Source: Platanthera guangdongensis (taxonomy: Eukaryota > Streptophyta > Magnoliopsida > Asparagales > Orchidaceae). Taken from it: DNA of 64,000 nt. Below, piece after piece: positions 33,121 through 45,107 of the stretch (within the stretch, counting starts at the first letter, position 1; each line of letters opens with the position of its first letter). Under the pieces are notes generated by a model. It did no database searches. It saw only the letters and a program-made list of their open reading frames with translations, and was not told the origin of the DNA. A program made the translations under genes and the position numbers. The DNA lies in the NCBI GenBank assembly GCA_039583875.1, contig CM077147.1, positions 154,961,846 to 155,025,845 on the forward strand. The letters are read 5' to 3'.

Positions 33121-34012
33121 GAGCAAGACAAAAAAATCAATCAATTAAGTTTTCCAAATGCGAAAATTTCCGTTTCTGCCAAGGATTCAAGAATTCAGCT
33201 GACTGAATCGAAGAGATGCGAAAGCGCACTAACGGCGACGCGCCACCAACCGAACGCTAGAGTAACGCCCTTACGTCACAAAGATGCCAACCAGGGGAGA
33301 CAATAATGCCGAAAAAAGCAGGGGCGTTACAATAGCTGAGTTGTGCATCTTTTGCGAAATAAAAAATTTAACGATCTAAGCACAGAAAATCAAACCAAAC
33401 AATCATAGACAACAGCAAGAATTATAGTGGTTCCCCAACCTTGGGTATATCTACTTTCCACTCATCGATCTAGCAAAGCACTAGACTCGGCTACTCCACT
33501 AATCTCGGATTGAAAACAATCATACACCTCCGAACAACGTTCCTACAACTCGATCCGTAAACTGGATCTACACTCAGAAGATAAAACTTCCTACAAGAAC
33601 TCGGAGAAAACAGCTCCTACAACTCGGAGAAAGATCTCCTATAAGAATAGAATGAAATAACAAATACAAACAGTGATTTGTTCTCAGATCTGAAATGCTT
33701 TTGTCTGTTCTTCTTTCTTTGAGCTTTGCGGCTTTATCAGAATTTGTTAAAGAAGAATCGGCAATATCTCTGGATCTGCAATATCTCTGGACTCACACGA
33801 TCAAGTAGAAGATCTGTCGTTTGAAAAGAAACTCGATCTGTGAATTAACTTCTCTTAATCGATCTGGATCGAAAGCGCTTTGGCGATGAAGAAGATGATC
33901 AGCGGCTCTCGATTTGGAAAGAAAAAATCGGATTCAGAAATCTTAGAATTACTTCTTGTGACGGCTGTAATTCTTCTTAATTCTTCTTAGGATTGGAGGA
34001 AAATTACAAGAC

Positions 34013-34022
34013 CTTATATAGG
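34013..34022 (-). promoter_or_regulatory. TATA box of the D LTR
   Basis: The minus strand reads CTATATAAGG, about 120 bp downstream of the nearest CTCGAG motif. Confidence 0.65.
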
Positions 34023-34139
34023 ACTTTCCTAACGGTCATAATCATCATTAATGAAATCCACGTGTACCAATTACGCGCTAATAATGTTTGAAATACACGT
34101 CTGCCTGGACTTAGTAATTTTTCAGAAAATCAGACCGGG

Positions 34140-34790
34140 TGTTCTCGAGAAGAAGATTTTTACTCGAGAACAAATGACTTCTATTTTCGAGAAAAATAAG
34201 GAAGTTCTCGAGAGAAAGACTTAGAGAAAAATAACGTGGAGAGAGAAAACAACATTCTTGGGAATGAAGGAAAGTACTCACGAAAAATAGTTGATTGTTC
34301 TCGAGAAAAAATATTTTATACTCGAGAATAAAAGGCTGTCTCGAGAAAAATTACTTAGAAAAATATGTGGAGGTGGAAATCTGCAGTGTCGAGAAGAAAA
34401 GAAGTGCTCGAGAAAAATGATGTATTGTTCTCGAGAAGAAACATTCTGTTACTCGAGAACAAATAATCATCCCGAGAACAAAAGTCGGGCTCTCGAGAAA
34501 AATACATTGGGTCTCGAGAAATCATTTCTACATCTCGAGAACAGAAGATAGTCTTGTCGAGAATAATTTTATTCTTCTCGGGAAAAAGACTTAGAAAAAT
34601 ATTTATCTAGAAAACAAACAACTCGAGAAGAAATGTTACATATTACTTGAGAACAAAAGCCCTTCTCGAGAATAATATTAAGCTTTCTCGAGAACAACTT
34701 TTGTTACTCGAAATTAAGACAAGTCTTACTCGAGAAATATCATAAGTCCTTTTCGAGTACCAATATAGTACTCGAGAAAAAGACTTAGGA
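34140..34790. repeat. TTCTCGAGAA array in U3 of the D LTR
   Basis: More than 20 copies or variants of the palindrome TTCTCGAGAA (core CTCGAG) in 650 bp, e.g. 'gttctcgagaagaa' and 'tactcgagaacaaa'. The spacing is irregular, 20-40 bp, in an AT-rich background. The same motif array recurs inside D at 50703-51103. Confidence 0.95.
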
Positions 34791-35094
34791 CTTTTTCTGA
34801 AAAACTGAAAAATCTTAATTCTTCATAAAAATCAGCATCCTTCTTTTCTCTTGCCTTTATTGCTTGAAAACAAAGTGTGTCCCAATAGAGAGGCTACACA
34901 TGAGTCAACACCATGGATCACACAATAAGGGATTATATTGTATGGTCCTGTGTTTGGAGACTGACATTTGTCTACACTTAGTAATTAAGTCCTGTAAATA
35001 CTTAACAAAAAGAGCATCAAATACAAACTTAATTCATCTTAGTTCAAGGGTGACTTCATACAAATCTGGGCTATTGTGGATGCAATACCCAACA

Positions 35095-35110
35095 ATCCCC
35101 CCCTATTTGT
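35095..35110 (-). other. Polypurine tract of D
   Basis: The minus strand reads 'caaataggggggga' directly before the LTR start. Confidence 0.88.
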
Positions 35111-35476
35111 AAAAGTTAGAACCCTCTACACTAAGGTGAATTATATTAAGAAAAAAACACATAAGGAAACTAATAGCATGAAAATTTGGAGAATGATGTA
35201 ATATGTAAAAATCAGATCAGAATTAGAAGTTCATATAAGCAGAAAATTATCCAAGAGAATTAAATTCTACAATTTCAAAAATGAACTTCCATTATCTTTA
35301 GTTTACTGATCCTGTGAATGTAGTTTTTCATGTCTCTCTTGCTTCTCCTGTTGTCTCTTTTGATAACTAAAAGGCTTGGGAAAATACTTCGGAGGTGTAG
35401 GTGGAGCCTTAGGATTATTTCTTCCATATATTCTATCATAAATCCTAATCTTTGTAAGTGACTTCTCATATAACTC

Positions 35477-36398
35477 TCATTCATTTGAGCTGTAATGCAA
35501 GCTTCTATTTTCATTGAAGTCAACCACAAGCTTCAGAGTTTCCAAAATAAGGGATTTGGAGGTTGGACTCCAAACTTCAATATATTCTTGGGGTCTTTTC
35601 CCTTCTGCTTCTGGATGTGGAGTTGATCTACTAGCAGAGGCTCTATCATCATACTTCCTTCTCTTGGCTTTTTGAACTTTTGGAGGATGAGGAGGCATTA
35701 CTGTTTGTTCAGATTCCCATACTTGTTCATAAACATCAGGAGGGGGACCTTCATAGTAATCTGGAGGAGGTCCTTTAAAGTGTGCTGGAGGTGGTCCCTC
35801 AAAATACTCTGGAGGTGGAGAAAATGTAGGCCTGTTGACATCTAGATTTACAGGAGGAGGAGCATTGGGATCCATAGCAAGTTCAGGAAATAACTGATTG
35901 TGCATCCATATAGAAGTATCATAAGTATATAACATGGTGCTCTTGACTTCTTTAAGAACAGAGGTCTGAATCTCTTTTAGCTGATATTCCCACTGATTTT
36001 TCATTGTTACAGCTTGTTTTTCTATAAGTTTCTTCACTTTATCATCCCCCTTTCTGACTTCTAGGAAGAGGGTGCTGATGACATCTTCTTTAAATTTGCC
36101 AACCTCTTCACAAGTTTTAAAATTTCTTTCATCACCTCTCTTGTATAGGAGAATTTGATTATTAGCAAGCGTGACTGATTGCTCCGTAACAATACCAATG
36201 TTACTAATTGTATGATCAATAGCTTTGCCACCTATTTGCAGGAGCCTTTCAAATTCATCTGTATTGTTTTGGATTTCAGCAAATCCTCGACTCATTTCTT
36301 TTTCCAAGGTACATACTTTATCAGTGACAACCTTCAGAGAATCATCAAAGTACTTTTTCTGAGCAGCAAGCATAGCTTCAATTTTATAAAGAATGACA
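35477..36398 (-). pseudogene. C-terminal part of D third ORF (ORF3)
   Basis: The frame opens at the border with element E and runs to a stop at 35477. The first part is coiled-coil-like ('KKYFDDSLKVVTDKV', 'LEKEMSRGFAEIQ'). A proline-rich repeat follows ('PPPEYFEGPPPAHF') and then a basic cluster, 'KVQKAKRRKYDD', that looks like a nuclear localisation signal. I see no hydrophobic transmembrane stretch or signal peptide, so an envelope role is not supported. The N-terminal part lies at 49073-50615 beyond E. Confidence 0.75.
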
Positions 36399-37239
36399 TG
36401 AAAGTGATGTGTTAGATCTGAAATACTCTAGAGGGGGGGTGAATAGAGTATTCTTAAATACTTAAAATCATTTACAACTTTTGTTGTAATTCTGAAAGTG
36501 CATAAACAACTTAATAAAATATAAACACAGCAATCCTAAAAAGCACAAACACAGCAAGAACAAAAAGAAGGGGAAACCAGACAACACAAGAAATTTATAG
36601 TGGTTCCCCAACCTGGGTACATCCACTCTTCTACCACCCTGGTAGGAATCCACTCAGATTTTTGATCAGGTGCCTGACACCAATGAGCTTTTGATCAGGT
36701 GCTCAAAAACCAAACCTCAAGTCTTTTGGTCAGGTGACTTGCAACCAAGAATAACTTTTGTAGGGAGTTATAACCCTTTATACAGTGGGGGGGGGGGGGT
36801 GAGTGATGATATTGACTTCTCTTTCTCAATATACAACTGCGAAGACTTGTGGATATGATTTTTAGCAAATGGCTCCCCCTGTGATGTAGAATGGTTCAGG
36901 GAAATCTGGAGCTTTTCTTCAGGGTGATAGGTCTTCTTTCTTTAAGTTTAGACCAGAAAGATCTTCAGGAACTTCTTGACAGATGGAATAGTTATTGTCC
37001 TTTGAAGTGTCCTGGAGAGTTGAAGAATGAAGACTCTTGATTTTGACTGATTGTTCTTCTTCAGGTAGCAGATGTTCTTCGAGTCTGGGGATTCTTGAGT
37101 TGCTGTATCAGAGTTCTGAAAGAGAGAGCAGAGAGTTTCTTATTGCAGACTGATTGTGATTTTCTGTCTGTGTCTCTATGTTCTATTCTCCTATTCTCTG
37201 TGTATTCTGCTCTACTGTCCAGGAAGGAAGAGGAAACTT

Positions 37240-37247
37240 CTTTTATA
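37240..37247 (-). promoter_or_regulatory. TATA box of the E 3' LTR
   Basis: The minus strand reads TATAAAAG, downstream of the TCGTCGA array. It is conserved at 47981-47988 in the other LTR. Confidence 0.65.
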
Positions 37248-37489
37248 TTATCTGTCAGGAAATTATCATTCAAAATTTGAATTCCTCTACAATCAATGCT
37301 GATGGCCTTGAGAATAAACTGCATTGATTTATTTCCCCAACTATCCCATGGAAAAACAACAAGCAATAATCCTGGAGAAGACCATAATTAATGCTTTGTC
37401 TAACATCATATTCAGAGAATATTGAAGCATTAATTACTTAGAAATTATTGCATTAGAAAAGGGACAGAAGACTGGAAATGACTAAGTCT

Positions 37490-38140
37490 GGATTCGTCAA
37501 ACAGATAACAGAAATCATCGATCAGAGTCCACAGTTCATTGAGCTGAGAAGTTGTGTTCGTTGACCAGACAGCTTCTATTCGTCAAGCTGAGTTCCAAGA
37601 TCATCGAGCTGAAAACAGAACTGCACTCTCTAGAAACTTTGTCTATTCTATGTATGAAGTCCGTCGAGCTGATAACTGGTTTCGTTGACTGAAGTTCAGC
37701 AAAGTATTTCTGGACTTAGAATATTTCAGATGCTTCTAGAATGAAGTGTTGAAGTGAAGTATCCAGAAATCGTCGACCTAAGAATTTATTTAGTCGAGCT
37801 GAGAACTACTAACTGCTGCTTCATAACTTTTGCCAAAGTGGTCAAAGTTCGTCGAGCTGAGAATCTTGAATTCGTCGACTGGAGATGATTCTGGACTTAG
37901 AGAAATTGAGAAACTTCTGGAATAATAAGTTAAAGTAGAGAATCTAGAAATCGTCGACTAGAGAACTAAGTTCGTCAACCTGATTCTAGAGAACAAAGTC
38001 TGGACTTAGAATGCTGAAGGTAGAGTACAAAGATCGTCGACCAGAGAATCAAGTTCGTCGAGCTCAACTCGGAGAATTTTCTCTGAGATTGTCGAGCTGA
38101 GCACGACTATCGTCGACCTAAGTTTGACGAACGTTGAACT
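37490..38140. repeat. TTCGTCGAGCTGAG array in U3 of the E 3' LTR
   Basis: About 20 variants such as 'gttcgtcgagctgag', 'atcgtcgaccag' and 'tttcgttgactg', with irregular spacing. Located between the LTR start and the TATA box in element orientation. Confidence 0.92.
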
Positions 38141-38316
38141 CATTTTACTGAGTCTTTGGAAAATATCTAAGTCTTGAGTCTCTGGCAGTCTGATGATGGC
38201 TGGTTCATGTGATGTTGAAACTAAGGACTTAGCCTAGACTCTAGGACACAACTATGACCCTGGCTATACAAGATGGGTCACAAGAACCTAGCCCAAATCA
38301 AACTAGGGATCCAACA

Positions 38317-38331
38317 ATCTCCCCCTATTTG
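38317..38331 (-). other. Polypurine tract of E
   Basis: The minus strand reads 'caaatagggggagat' next to the LTR start. Confidence 0.88.
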
Positions 38332-38503
38332 GGTGAGGTCACTAATTACAGACTTAGACTAAACTAAAAATAAACAAAGCAGGAAAAAACATATATCTAG
38401 CAGAGAAAAATGAACACATGCAACAGATATATATATACAGATAAGCTTTGTTCAGAAATAAGAAAGCAGTTATAAACATAACAGAAATTAAATAGTTCAG
38501 AAC

Positions 38504-41338
38504 TTATTTTTTTTGCTTCTTCTCTTTTGGCTTTTCTTCTTTGCTCTTGTCTCCAGACTTGGTAAAAATAATCTCTCTATTTGGATCAGAAGCTTGCACT
38601 TTGGTCATGGTTATATCAGCAGTCCCTATAATCTTCAAAGATGTGGCTCTGGGGACTACTGCTTCTGGGTGCAATTTCATATAATCATCAACATTTAAAA
38701 ACTTGTTAGCTTTCTCAAACCATTTAAGCTCTTCTTTCCTGTATTTTGACATTGTTGTGTATTCTGATGGATCCTTTCCTTCAGCTCTGGCTTTATTGAT
38801 CATAGAAAGGCCAACAAGTTCTTGAAAACTGGCCATCCTAGCTGAAGTACCTATTTCTGGATCTTCAAAGGGTATAGGAGGAGAAGGAAGTCTGTTGGAG
38901 CTTTCAGCTTGTTGATGTTGCTGCTTTTGTTGAGGATATTGCTGCTGTTGATGAGGCTGGTGCTGCTTGCCAGAAGGATATTGTCTTTGCTGGCTGCTTT
39001 CTGTGGATGAGGACCTACCCTGATGTCTTTGATAAGTTTGAAATTGGGTAGTCCTTTGAGAAGATGTTCCTGAAGCACCAGCAGCTGAAGGAAGAAGAGG
39101 AGGGTCCCTTCTGTATTTCTGAGTTGGAGAAGGGGAGTATCTTCTGCTTCTCTTCCTCTCTTTCTGTTCATTTTTAGATAACCACATCCAAGCTGGCATC
39201 CCTTTATATGGAGTTATCTTCTGAAGAATATAGTAGGGAGTGTCATTGGTTGGATTTGGTTTAGGAGCAGGAGGACGTGCTTTCCTCTTCTTAGACACTT
39301 TCTTCTTCTTTGGATCCTCATCAGAATCCTCATCATCATCATCATTAGATCCCTGAGGATTATCATATATATCATTTAAAGCCTTCAGGGCCTCAACAGA
39401 GATAATAGGCTTTTCAGGTTTAGATGGAGCTGGAGGAAAAACTTCAACAGGAACTGGAGAACTAACTCTGACAGTGCTTTCAGCAGCTGCCTTATTCTCT
39501 TCTTCAATGTCAGCCAAGATCAAGGCATCAAGATCTGGCATTGGAGAGTCATCCATAACAAAACTGGTGGCAGAAATAATTGCTAGAGGGGATGGGATGA
39601 CTACAGGTTCTGGAATAACAAAACTGTCTCTTAGTTGCTTGGCAACTTTAGGATTGATAGGGGAAGAATATGGAACAATAGCCAAAGATGGCTTAGTATA
39701 ATCTGCTGGAGGGAAGCTCAAAAATGCAGTATCAAAAATTTTCAACAAATATTCTAAATCTACTGTGGGATTAATGATGAAATCACCAACAGTAATTATC
39801 TCTTCTGGAGCTGACTCTTCTATATCCATGTCAGTCTCAATAAAATTAATAAAATCAATAAAATATGTATTTGTTATTGTTGCTGCCACTGCATCTGTTG
39901 GAGCTGGAGCTACTGAAACTGAAACTGCTGCTATTGTTGGAGCTACTGCAGCTTCTTCATCAAGCATCTCCCCCTGTCAGGTTTCAGTAATAACTGGAGC
40001 CAGGCCCCTAAATGAAGAGGGAGAAGCAGAAATGGCATAGATCTGGGCAGAGAGAGAGGAAATGGAAGTAGCAAGAGGTGTAATGGCCTCTGCTATGAGA
40101 GCTTTGAGGAGGGGTGTGATGAGAGCAATGGCAGATGAGATGGTGGAGGGATCCAGTGGTGGAGTTGTAGTTGGTGTTTCAGATGGTAATTGGGTGGAAA
40201 CATCTGGAGGGATGGTAGATGTTGGGGAGGATGGAGGAGGAGCATCTTGCATTTGGACATCCTGTGGGGATTGATTTGGAGGAGAAGTTGGAGGGGATGA
40301 CAGTAGATTGAAGGATGGTATGGAGGACAAGTGTGGTGGAAGAGGAGATGAAGGTGGTGTTGGAGAAGGGGAGCGTTGATGATATTCCTGAGTAGGGGAT
40401 GAGGGGATGTTAGTAAGATCTAGGGGTGGAGAGGTAGCAGGAGAGGTAACAGGGATAGATGGTTGTGGTTGTGGTTATTGTTGGGGTTGTGGAGTAGAGG
40501 ATATGGTGGAGGAGGGTTGTTGTATAGTCTGATGTTGAGGTGGGAGGACTGTTGTGTGGGGTGTAGAGGGTAGTTGAGTTTGGAGTGCTGGAAGAGATGG
40601 GTATGAGGGTGGAATGATCTCTTCAGCATGGTGGGGAGTGGCTCTAACAGCCCTTGTGCTCTCAGAAGCTGTGGTGGAAGAGGTTGAAGCCTTAGAGGGC
40701 TTGGAGATTGTCCTCTCCCACCTGCCAAACAAGGCACATGTTAGCCTTTTGCTGGCATTTATGAATATGATCGTAGAGACCAGTGATTCAGCAGCCTTTT
40801 CCTTTAAGAAGATCCTTAGGATCCTTCCAAAACAAACTTCCTTTTTATTGTTCTTTTTCCTGATTAGATCAAAGATGATCTGAGCCCAAGCCACTTGCTT
40901 CTTATTAACCACTGCACACATTACCAGAAGCTTATATTCTGCAGATAAGTGCTTCTTCAACAATTTATTAGGGTTATCTCCAGCATAACTCATCATGCTT
41001 AACATCATATCATATTCCTCATTCTCAATTTCCAGTTCTTCTTCTCCATTACTCAAACTAAATATTTCAGTCAAAACGGCGGGAGATAGAGAGATGGAGT
41101 TACCCGCAATTGTTCCAATCATGGTATTCTCCTCTGTAGTTGAAGATGTGTAGACTCATTCTCTAATCTCAGTTCCAGATATTTTAATCCTTGTTGTCAT
41201 CAGATTCTTCAGTTGCAACTCTTGCAAAAGTTCCAGAATATTCAGAAATATCGGGTTTGTATGCTAAAAAGAATCAAAGTCGACATCGAAGCCGGTGTCA
41301 AACTTCATCGCAGCCAATGTTCCCGCTGGAATCGCCAT
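38504..41338 (-). pseudogene. Third ORF (ORF3) of E, 945 codons with four in-frame stops
   Basis: Sireviruses often carry an extra ORF between pol and the 3' LTR. Here one frame runs from ATG 41338 ('MAIPAGTLAAMKF') to 38504 with no frameshift. The only lesions are stops at 41264-41266, 41156-41158, 40475-40477 and 39977-39979. Residues about 75-210 form a compact domain ('SLSPAVLTEIFSLSN', 'QVAWAQIIFDLIRKKN', 'FGRILRIFLKEKA') resembling the plant-transposon-protein domain of such ORFs; D ORF3 aligns with it. The rest is Pro/Ser/Thr/Gln-rich, with an acidic stretch and a basic cluster, 'PKKKKVSKKRKARPP', like a nuclear localisation signal. No signal peptide or membrane segment is seen. Function unknown; a nuclear regulatory role is inference. 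Confidence 0.8.
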
Positions 41339-41416
41339 GAAATCACCTGCAAGAGAGAAAAATGGCGATCAAGTGCAAGGGAACAGAAAGTATGGGACAG
41401 AGGTCGAAGAAAACCT

Positions 41417-41425
41417 AGATATAAG
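41417..41425 (-). promoter_or_regulatory. TATA-like site upstream of E ORF3
   Basis: The minus strand reads 'cttatatctagg', about 80 bp before ORF3 and downstream of the motif array. It is degenerate compared with the equivalent TATAAATAG in D. Confidence 0.35.
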
Positions 41426-41484
41426 GTTTTCCAGAATATGAATCGACAAACTCCGTTCCACGAAAATTAAAACATTCTTTGATC

Positions 41485-41720
41485 TGGGTTCGACGAAATA
41501 ATTTGGAGTTAATGATTCATCGAGCTCAGTCTGAATATTTGAAGACATTTCGTCAAGCTCCATTCGAGGAAAGTTTTCTGAAGTGGATTTGTCGATCTCC
41601 GTTCGACGAAAACAACTTCACTCACAGAGAGTTCGTCGACCTCCGTTCGACGAATATCTCCCGAACTATCCCTAGTTCGTCGAGCTCCATTAGACGAACT
41701 TTGGAAAATTCGTCGAGTGC
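41485..41720. repeat. TTCGTCGAGCT array between pol and ORF3 of E
   Basis: At least eight copies, such as 'ggttcgacgaaat', 'gttcgtcgacctcc', 'gttcgtcgagctcc' and 'aattcgtcgagtg'. This is the same core as in the LTRs of E. The array occupies the gap between the pol stop (41730) and ORF3. Confidence 0.92.
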
Positions 41721-41729
41721 AGACAGAAA

Positions 41730-43190
41730 CTAAACTAAGTCTTCTCCATCGATCATTCCAAGCTGATTTATAAAGAGCAGATGGTTTCTTTCATCCAGAG
41801 GTTTGGCGAAAATGTCAGCTCTTTGTAAATCAGTGTAGATATTGACAAGTTTAATTTTGTTTTTGTCTACACAATCTCTTATGAAATGATGTCTAATATC
41901 TATATGCTTGGTCATACTATGATGGACTGGATTTTGTGCTATGACTATAGCACTTGTGTTATCACAAAGTAGAGTTGAATTATTTAAGTTGAGACCATAG
42001 TCTAGTAATTGATTTTGAATCCACGGCATCTGGGAACAACAGCTGCCAGCTACAATATATTCTGCCTCAGCAGTGGAAGTAGACACAGATGACTGTTTCT
42101 TACAAAACCAGGACACTAATCTCATACCCAGGAACTGGCAGGTTCCTGAAGTACTTTTCCTGTCCACCTTGCATCCAGCAAAATCAGCATCTGAGTATCC
42201 AGTTAAGTCAAATTCTGATTCAGTGGGATACCATAGGCCTAGACTTGGACAACTCTTTATATATCTCAAAATTCTTTTTAAGAAAACAAGATGAGAATCT
42301 TTAGGGTTCACTTGGAACCTAGTACAAAGGTATGTGGCAAACATGATTTAGGTCTCATAGCTGTAAGATATAATAGGGACCCAATAATGCCCCTATATAA
42401 TTTCTGGTCAACAGGTTTCCCATGTGGATCAGAGTTTATTACAGCATTTGTAGTCATAGGTATTTTATTTGCTGAGGCATCAGCCATCCCAAACTTTTTG
42501 ATAAGCTCTTTTGCATATTTAGCTTGGGAGATGAAGATGTCATCAGGGAGCTGCTTCATTTGGAGACCAAGGAAGTAGGAGAGCTCACCCATGCTACTCA
42601 TTTCAAATTTGGAATGCATGAGGTCAGAGAACCTCTTGCACAATTTGGAATCAGTAGACCCAAATATGATGTCATCCACATATATTTGTACTAACAATAT
42701 TTGGTCCTTATAATGTCTAGTGAAAAGTGTCTTATGTATTATGCCTCTAATGAAATTATGCTCTAACAAAAAGCTAGCTAAGGTCTCATACTAAGCTCTT
42801 GGAGCTTGCTTTAGACCATAGAGGGCTTTATGTAATTTAAAAACATAAGAGAGGTGAGTTGGAGAGATAAAACATGGAGGTTGTTCAACATAAACCTCTT
42901 CTTTTAGTACTCCATTCAGGAAAGCACTCTTCACATCCATTTGATAGACCTTGAATTTCTGTAAGGCTGCATAGGCAAGGAATATTCTGATTGCCTCTAA
43001 CCTTACCACAGGTGCAAAGGTTTGGTCATAATTTATTCCTTCCTCTGGCATATATCCTTGAGCAACAAGCCTAGCCTTGTTTCTCACAATCACTCCTTGG
43101 GCATACAGCTTGTTTCTGTAAACCCATTTGGTTCCAATTGCTGGGTAGTTTTGGGGTCTTGGAACCAAATCCCAAACTCTACATCTCTCA
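41730..43190 (-). pseudogene. RT and RNase H of E
   Basis: The RT N-terminal part (43168-42791) has '[20 protein letters not shown]', '[20 protein letters not shown]' (motif A region) and '[11 protein letters not shown]'. The palm continues at 42769-42308 with 'IYVDDIIFGSTDS' (motif C, intact). RNase H at 42344-41730 has 'DLTGYSDADFAGCKVDRKST', 'STSTAEAEYIVAG' and 'IDIRHHFIRDCV', ending near 'LGMIDGEDLV'. Frames change between these blocks through a stop near 42790 and a shift near 42340, so the protein is broken, but all catalytic residues are visible. Confidence 0.9.
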
Positions 43191-43192
43191 AA

Positions 43193-44480
43193 TTAGTTTA
43201 ATTCCTCCTGCATTGCAATGATCCAGTGGGGATCTTTCTCTGCATCATGGATGGATAAATGTTCAACCTGAGAGAGAAAACATACATGCATCAAATCTTG
43301 GTTGAGTTGATTCCTTGTCTGTACACCTACTGATATGTCTCCAATCACTTGAGATCTGGGGTGATCCCTTAGTGTGACAAGATCAGTGGGTGGAGTTGGT
43401 TCTGCAATAGCATTAGGAACTAATTCCTCTTGTGGAATTATGTTTCTTGTTGGGGGAAGATCAATTCCTTCAGTGCCTTCATCTTCACTTTCTTCAATGA
43501 CTTGTGGAGAAGGATGTGTTAGAACCTCTTGGGTAAGGTTAGGTCCATCCAAACTCTCACACAAGTGAGGTACCTACAAAGTGGTTTTGGTAGAAATATC
43601 TTTCTCCTTACAAGACATGTTAGCTTCATCAAATACAACATGAATAGATTCTTCAATTTTTAGTGATGATTTATTAAAAACCTTATAGGCTTTGCTTACT
43701 TGGGAATATTCTAGAAAGATTCTCTCTTCAGCCTTAGCCTCAAACTTTCTAATGTATCTTTTATTATTGTTGTGAACATAACATATACATCCAAATACTT
43801 TAAAATTGTTGATTTTAGGTTGCTTCCCTTTAAGTAATTCATAGGGAGTCCTGTTCTTTAGTTTATGTATCAGGATTCTGTTTAGGACATAATTTGCAGT
43901 GTTTACAGCCTCTGCCCAAAAGGTTAGTAGCATGTAAGCATCTGCAAGTAATGTACCTGCAGCTTCAATTAGTGTCCTATTTTTCCTTTCATCTACCCCA
44001 TTTTGTTGGGGAGTTCTAGGAGCTGAGAAGCAGTGTCTGATACCTTCCTTCTCACAAAACTCATGCATAAGAAGAGACTCAAACTCTGTGTCATGATCAT
44101 TTCTGATCAATGCAACATGAGTAGAGAACTCAATCTGTATGGTCCTGAGAAAATCTGTAAGAACCTTAAAGGTATCTGACTTAGATCTTAGAAAGGACAC
44201 CCCATGTGAACCTTTAGAATTCATCCACTATAACTAAGGTGTAGGATTTCCCTCCTAAGCTTTGCACAGCAATGGGTCCAAAGAGATCTATGTGTAGAAA
44301 ATATAAAATCCTAGGTGAATTACTTTTATTAACAGATTTAAAACTAGATTTAGTTTGCTTGCCTAGTTGACAAGCCCTGCAAAGGCCTTCCTTCTTATAG
44401 GGACCAGAAGGTAAGCCTCTAACAAGGTTGTCTTTTGATAGTCTAGCAATGTTTTTCAAGTTTACATGTCCTAGCCTTTT
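43193..44480 (-). pseudogene. Integrase of E
   Basis: The zinc-binding segment, with 'CRACQLGKQTKSSF', precedes 'LHIDLFGPIAVQSLGG' (first Asp). Then come 'LIRNDHDTEFES' (second Asp) and 'QQNGVDERKNRTLIEAAG' (catalytic Glu), all of copia type. 'FKVFGCICYVHNNN' and the linker toward RT (43564-43193) follow. A frame change lies near 44220 and a stop near 43573. The linker has 'EKDPHWIIAMQEELN', the usual start of copia RT. Confidence 0.88.
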
Positions 44481-44581
44481 ATGTCATAAATCATTCTGAT
44501 TACTGGTTATATTAAGTAAGCAGATATCAGAGTTGGCAGAAAGAAAATCAACTAAGTATATGTTACATTGTCTATTCCCAA

Positions 44582-45107
44582 TTAAAACAGTTTTTTTTCC
44601 TTATTAGCAATAGTGCAAGAAGATGAGTTAAAGTGTACCTGATAACCCTCATCACATAACTGACTTATGGAGATGAGGTTATGCTTGAGTCCTTTGATAT
44701 ATGTCACTTTCTTGAAAGTGACTGCTCCAATCTTCACCTCTCCAAAACCTTTAGACTGACCATATTTTGAATCACCAAAGATAACCTTTGGTCCTAGCTT
44801 GGACTTATAGTTGGTTAAAACGTCCTTGCTGCCAGTCATATGTTTGGAGCACCCACTGTCCAGGTACCATGTTTGATTATTTACTGTACAGCTCTTCACC
44901 TGCAATTAAAAAATAATTAATTGTTCTTGACCCAGGTTACCTTGGGTCCTTTGTATTTTTGATATGAAAAACTAGATATAACAGAGAATTCTGGTTGAGA
45001 TTTATATCCTAGAGGGTGAAATCTTCTAGGTGGTATTACCCAATCAGCTACAGGGTTAAATGGTTTTCTAGAATTATTAGAGTTGCAGTTATAATTAACA
45101 TTCATGT
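44582..45107 (-). pseudogene. Protease of E
   Basis: 'NNQTWYLDSGCSKHMTG' is the copia aspartic protease site (DSG intact). It is followed by 'VTYIKGLKHNLISISQLCDE', leading into the pre-integrase domain. The upstream frame 45105-44917 is a linker ending next to the motif array at 45108-45365. A frame break lies at about 44910. Confidence 0.85.

Larger units (their letters stand above)
4260..33331 (-). mobile_element. Ty3/gypsy chromovirus 'A' (Tekay/Del-like), with nested elements B and C
   Basis: Two LTRs starting 'tgtcacaaccc' and ending 'gcgttaca' are flanked by a perfect 5-bp TSD, ATAGC (4255-4259 and 33332-33336). Inside, on the minus strand, are a PBS, gag, protease, RT, RNase H, integrase with a chromodomain, and a polypurine tract. 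B (TSD AGCTG) sits between gag and protease, and C (TSD CTGAT) sits in integrase. LTR differences amount to a few percent by eye, more than in B, consistent with A being older than its inserts. Confidence 0.95.
30644..33331 (-). mobile_element. 5' LTR of A (2688 bp)
   Basis: Same ends as the 3' LTR. It is followed on the right by the TSD ATAGC and the resumed LTR of copia D. Confidence 0.95.
33332..35094 (-). mobile_element. Main part of the D 3' LTR
   Basis: It starts with the TSD copy of A and ends at 'acccaaca' (35094), next to a polypurine tract. In minus orientation the LTR begins 'tgttgggtattgc'. It contains 'tatagtggttccccaacc', shared with LTRs E and G, a TATA box at 34013-34022 and a dense TTCTCGAGAA array upstream of it. 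With the 51 bp at 4209-4259 the LTR is about 1.8 kb. Confidence 0.88.
36399..38316 (-). mobile_element. 3' LTR of E
   Basis: It shares both ends with the LTR at 47139-49072 and is bounded on the right by the polypurine tract. A 13-G run lies at 36787-36799; the other copy has only about six G there. Confidence 0.92.

Noticed and set aside
38504..41338. Envelope gene
   Set aside because: No signal peptide, transmembrane segment or fusion-like stretch is visible; basic NLS-like clusters and low-complexity regions suggest a nuclear or structural protein instead.
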